Origin: Paraburkholderia sp. ZP32-5
GTDB lineage: Bacteria > Pseudomonadota > Gammaproteobacteria > Burkholderiales > Burkholderiaceae
Assembly: GCF_021390495.1 (NCBI RefSeq)
Contig: NZ_JAJEJP010000002.1
Span: 1,240,001-1,304,000, forward strand
Length of the DNA stretch: 64,000 bases
Direction of reading: 5' to 3'
In this document: positions 60,722 to 64,000 of the stretch, piece after piece
Layout of the letters: every line of letters starts with the position of its first letter
Numbering within the stretch: the first letter of the stretch is position 1
Translations under genes and position numbers: made by a program
The notes under the pieces: generated by a model
The model's input: only the letters and a program-made list of their open reading frames with translations
What the model was told of the DNA's origin: nothing
The model's database searches: none

Positions 60722-61939
60722 TCAAGGAAAAATGCGAACCACCGCGTTCGGCGACACCGAGTCGATATCGCCGACGCCCAGCAGTGCCATATCCCGGTCT
60801 ACCTCCTCCCTCAGTAGTCCAATCGCGTGCCGGACGAAGGGATCGCCGCCTGCGACGGCCGCATAGAGAAACGGCCGGCCGACCAGCACGAAGTCGGCAC
60901 CCAGTGCCAACGCTTTGAGGACATCGGTGCCGCGTCGGATGCCGCCGTCGAGGATCACCTTCATTGCTTTTGCCTCGGCGACAATCTGCGGTAGAACGCG
61001 CAGCGCCGCCGTGGCCGTGTCGAGCTGCCGGCCGCCGTGATTGGACACGATGATGCCGTCCACACCGGATTCGCGGGCGATTCGCGCGTCCTCGCTCGAC
61101 AGGATGCCTTTCAGAAGGAAGTTGCCGTTCCAGCGCCGCCGTATCAGTTCCACGCTTTTCCAGCTGAGCGCATCGCGCCGGCCCAGTACGCGGGTCGAAA
61201 GACGCGAGAAGAACGGCGGGCCAGGGGTCGCGTCCATGTTTTCGAAATGCGGCATGCCGTGATTTGCGACCGTCCTCAGCGCCGTGCCGAACAACCAGGC
61301 CGGATGGGTCGCGCCTTGCCATACCAGCCTGACACTGGGACGGACCGGGATGCTGAAGCCGCTGCGAATATAGTGTTCACGATTGGAGCCGACCGGCACG
61401 TCGGCGGTCAGAATCAGCGTGCGGAAATTGGCGGCGGCGACACGATCGACCATGGGCTCGATGCGCTCGTGATCGGCCGGCAGATAGGCCTGGAACCAGG
61501 CGTGTGGGCAGGCTCGCTGAATGTCCTCGAGCGGAATGACGGACGCGGCACTGACCACCATCGGGATGTTGGCCGCGGCGGCGGCACGTCCTAGCGCCAG
61601 ATCTCCGCGATAGGCACAGACGGCAGCGCCCCCCATCGGGGCGATCCCGAAGGGGGACGCATAGCGATGTTCAAACAGTGTCACGGCCTGGCTGCGCGCC
61701 GACACGTCCGTCAATACGCGAGGCACCAACGCGTAGTCGGAGAACACCGTCCGATTGTGTCGCAGCGACGCGTTGGTCTCGACCCCCTCGCGGATGTAGC
61801 TGTAGAGCATCGGCGGCAACCGGCGACGCGCCGCCGCTTCGAAGTCATTCAACGACAGGTAGCGCCGGCGTTCCGCGGCGCTCAGCTGTTTTACGGCCGG
61901 CATCTCAACAGGATTCGACGAAATCTCGGTGGTCGACAT
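60722..61939 (-). CDS. FMN-dependent alpha-hydroxyacid oxidase/dehydrogenase
   Basis: The protein has 405 residues. Family blocks are FGIAPMGGAAVCAYRGD, LTADVPVGSNREHYIRSG, LLKGILSSEDARIA (active-site lysine), GIIVSNHGGRQLD and VILDGGIRRGTDVLKALALGA. It oxidises L-2-hydroxy acids such as lactate or mandelate, passing electrons to quinone or oxygen. It is upstream of the D-2-hydroxyacid dehydrogenase in a tight pair. The similar enzyme at 58272 shares order of motifs but not close sequence. Confidence 0.87.
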   Translation of the reverse strand: MSTTEISSNPVEMPAVKQLSAAERRRYLSLNDFEAAARRRLPPMLYSYIREGVETNASLRHNRTVFSDYALVPRVLTDVSARSQAVTLFEHRYASPFGIAPMGGAAVCAYRGDLALGRAAAAANIPMVVSAASVIPLEDIQRACPHAWFQAYLPADHERIEPMVDRVAAANFRTLILTADVPVGSNREHYIRSGFSIPVRPSVRLVWQGATHPAWLFGTALRTVANHGMPHFENMDATPGPPFFSRLSTRVLGRRDALSWKSVELIRRRWNGNFLLKGILSSEDARIARESGVDGIIVSNHGGRQLDTATAALRVLPQIVAEAKAMKVILDGGIRRGTDVLKALALGADFVLVGRPFLYAAVAGGDPFVRHAIGLLREEVDRDMALLGVGDIDSVSPNAVVRIFP

Positions 61940-62260
61940 CTAAACGTCCTTTAAGGTCGGTCGGGGCGGATCAGGCACGCGCCTGGGTACCCAGGCTGCG
62001 TCGATGACGATCGCAATCGCCCGGCAAGACTTCTGGATTCGGGAGGCTCGCGGATCTCTCTCAACCCGGGATTCCGGGCATCCGCTCACCGGCGATGCAG
62101 GCTATGTCGTCCAGCATTCACCGGTGACGACGGCCATATGCGGACAGCCCTCACGTTATGGCGCGCCATCAGACGATGATCGTGCGGCGAGGGCGTCGCG
62201 GTCTGTCCGTCAGTGCAGTCGGCCGGCGCCGCGGCGGCTTGTGCAGATGCGTTGCCGCAG
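61940..62260. other. Intergenic region, no gene recognised
   Basis: This 321-base stretch lies between two minus-strand genes. Frames crossing it look like shadows with biased composition. It presumably holds the promoter of the oxidase-dehydrogenase pair. I see no clear operator or terminator in it. Confidence 0.5.
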
Positions 62261-63541
62261 TCATGTCCTCGTTTCGATGCCGGCCGTGAGCGGCGGCCGG
62301 CGATACTGCGAGACGCGTATCTGCGAAGCGAACGCCGCGGCGACCAGCAGACATAAGCCCATCACCCACAGCCCGGCTGAGAATGATCCGGTGGCGCTTC
62401 GAGCGACGCCCACGATATAGGGGCCGAGGAACGAGCCAATCGAACTGATCCCGTTCATGGCGCCCATCACGGCGCCCGCCACGCTTCCCGGCAGCATGTC
62501 CGCCGGGATCGACCACAACACCGGCTGTGACGCGTACAACAACGATCCGGCAACGATCATCAAGGCGACGTTGACCAGTAGTGAATTCGTCTCGAACGTG
62601 AGGCCGCCGATCACGAGCGACAAGCCGCAGATCGTGATTGCACAGGCCGCGAGCGTCCGGCGATTCTGCGTCTTGTCGGAAATGAACGTCATGCATTGCA
62701 TCACCACGATTGCCACCACGAACGGGGCGGCGCTGAGCCAGCCGACCGAGGCGGGACTCAGCGACCGCCCCTGGGCCAGCACGCTCGGCAACCAGATGGA
62801 GAAGCCCAGGAAGCCGATGTTCCACAACACGACGACGATCGAGAAGAAGATCACCGGCAAACGGCGCATCTGTGCACCCAGCGTGGCTTTACCTTTGCTG
62901 GTGTCGTTGGGCGAAGGTGCTTGCAATGCCAGATGATGGACCAGTTCCCTTCGGTCCTCCGGCGTCAGCCATTTCGCCACGGCTGGCGAGTCGGCGGCGC
63001 CCCAGTACCAGACCGCGGCCCAGGCGATGGGGACGATGCCCTCGATAATGAAGAGGTCGTGCCAGCTGCCGAAGGTCAGGATATAGCCGGCGGCGGGGCC
63101 GCTCAGAATGGCCGCAAGCGGATAGCAAAGCTGCCACACGCCGTTCGCGCGTGCCCGTTCTTCCGCCCCGAACCAGTTCCTCACGAATAGCAGGAAGGTA
63201 GGAAAGATACCGCCTTCGAGCACGCCGAGGAAAAAACGTATCACGACGAGCTGTGTGGCCGTGGTCACGAAGGCCTGGAGCAGTTCTGTGATGCCCCAGA
63301 GCACGAGTAGCCAGGTAATGAGAACGCGGCCGTACCCCTTATCGGCAAAGCGGCCGCCGAAGACCTGGGATACGCCGTAGCCGAGAAAAAGAGCCCCGGA
63401 AGCGAAGCCGAGTACGGATGCACTGAGGGCGAGCTCGGTGCCCATCGTGGGGATGGCGAAACTGATGTTCGTGCGATCCATGAAAGCGATGATGAACGTG
63501 ATCATCATCAGCGGCAGCAATCTGTACCATCTCTTGTGCAT
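62261..63541 (-). CDS. MFS transporter, ACS family
   Basis: The protein has 426 residues with 12 helices. Helix 1 is MMITFIIAFMDRTNISFAIP, the ACS hallmark, followed by GGRFADKGYGRVLI. The start at 63541 is chosen since a GGAGG site lies eight bases upstream; an ATG at 63547 abuts the ribosome site. By context it imports the hydroxy acid or sugar acid used by the neighbouring oxidases and aldolase. Confidence 0.83.
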   Translation of the reverse strand: MHKRWYRLLPLMMITFIIAFMDRTNISFAIPTMGTELALSASVLGFASGALFLGYGVSQVFGGRFADKGYGRVLITWLLVLWGITELLQAFVTTATQLVVIRFFLGVLEGGIFPTFLLFVRNWFGAEERARANGVWQLCYPLAAILSGPAAGYILTFGSWHDLFIIEGIVPIAWAAVWYWGAADSPAVAKWLTPEDRRELVHHLALQAPSPNDTSKGKATLGAQMRRLPVIFFSIVVVLWNIGFLGFSIWLPSVLAQGRSLSPASVGWLSAAPFVVAIVVMQCMTFISDKTQNRRTLAACAITICGLSLVIGGLTFETNSLLVNVALMIVAGSLLYASQPVLWSIPADMLPGSVAGAVMGAMNGISSIGSFLGPYIVGVARSATGSFSAGLWVMGLCLLVAAAFASQIRVSQYRRPPLTAGIETRT

Positions 63542-63617
63542 GATCATCTCCTCCTATGTAGGTTCTATTTTTTTGTCGTTGTCTGCTTCATGCCCGGGTT
63601 CATGGCGAGCCCGGGCG

Positions 63618-63986
63618 TCACCTTTCGAAGAACGGCTCAGGAGCATCGGATTGGTTGAGCATCGCCGGTGCTTCGAATATGCCGTGGCGGCGCATGCGCC
63701 GCGCGATATCGTCTGCTGTCGTGACCTGTTCCGGACTGCCGGTCATCGCCATTAACTGCTTCCAGCAGACCAGGTCCAGCAGACGAATACTTTTGAATGC
63801 TCCCGCGGCGCACGGGCAGACAAACTTAAGCGGCCCATGATTACGCAGGCTCACGCGCTTCACATTCATCACGCCACCGAGCGGCACCCACCGATACGCG
63901 GTCGGCAAAACAATGCGCGCCTGCCATTCATCAGGCGTTATCTGATCGCGCATTGGGCTTTGGTGTTTCGAGCTCGACAGTGACAT
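63618..63986 (-). pseudogene. Class II aldolase gene with internal deletion
   Basis: The 122-residue frame starts like a class II aldolase (DQITPDEWQARIVLPTAYRW) and ends like one (VSLRNHGPLKF, AAGAFKSIRLLDLVCWKQLM), but about 90 residues between them are missing. The lost part includes the VIHTHS metal-binding site seen in the intact relative at 57336-58112. The ends join in frame, so a short protein could be made, but it cannot be a normal aldolase. Confidence 0.65.
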
Positions 63987-64000
63987 CGCATTACTCCTCT

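Noticed and set aside
1..64000. Prophage, integrative element or CRISPR array
   Set aside because: No integrase, att-like duplicated tRNA end, phage structural gene, cas gene or regularly spaced repeat array was seen. The only mobile DNA found is the IS481-type element.

Overview
The window is GC-rich proteobacterial DNA with dense, short-spaced operons. Its gene content is that of a metabolically versatile soil or plant-associated Burkholderiaceae, most like Paraburkholderia or Caballeronia: IcmF-type T6SS genes, a trimeric porin, many GntR and LysR regulators, AAHS and ACS family MFS carriers, and a gentisate pathway with a zeta-class maleylpyruvate isomerase. This assignment is inferred from gene content, not from a marker gene. 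No rRNA, tRNA or CRISPR array was seen.

Layout. 1-5.4 kb: the end of a T6SS accessory module (PAAR protein, DUF2875/Tla3-like protein, IcmF/TssM-like protein). 5.4-6.2 kb: a scar stitched from three gene ends (alcohol dehydrogenase, nucleoside hydrolase, zwf). 6.4-12.5 kb: secreted nucleoside hydrolase, LysR, a degenerate IS481-type element with long inverted arms, alcohol dehydrogenase and an AraC regulator. 12.5-17.1 kb: a Tat-exported molybdoenzyme with a b-type cytochrome and a periplasmic protein, divergent from an OmpR/heavy-metal-type two-component system. 17.1-26.0 kb: a MarR-controlled gentisate cluster (flavin monooxygenase, gentisate dioxygenase, fumarylpyruvate hydrolase, maleylpyruvate isomerase, outer-membrane channel) followed by UbiX, an MFS carrier and UbiD. 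26.2-29.3 kb: chemoreceptor and diguanylate cyclase.

29.5-40.9 kb is the most coherent and interesting block. It holds a D-2-hydroxyacid dehydrogenase (SlcC-like), a GntR regulator, a split UxaA-family lyase (SuyA/SuyB-like), a DctA-type carrier, an Ldh-family dehydrogenase (ComC-like), and a three-subunit molybdenum/iron-sulfur/membrane-anchor complex with SoeABC architecture. Read together these would import sulfolactate, interconvert its enantiomers through sulfopyruvate, split off sulfite to give pyruvate, and oxidise the sulfite to sulfate with electrons passed to quinone. The assignment rests on families, sizes and context, and needs phylogenetic or biochemical proof.

40.9-57.2 kb: several small catabolic units built around MmgE/PrpD-family proteins (three full-length, one half-length), MFS carriers, GntR regulators with visible palindromic operators, a VOC protein, an SDR and a porin. 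57.3-64 kb: a hydroxy-acid block (class II aldolase, two FMN-dependent alpha-hydroxyacid oxidases, a D-2-hydroxyacid dehydrogenase, an MFS carrier) interrupted by a LysR remnant and ending in an internally deleted class II aldolase copy.
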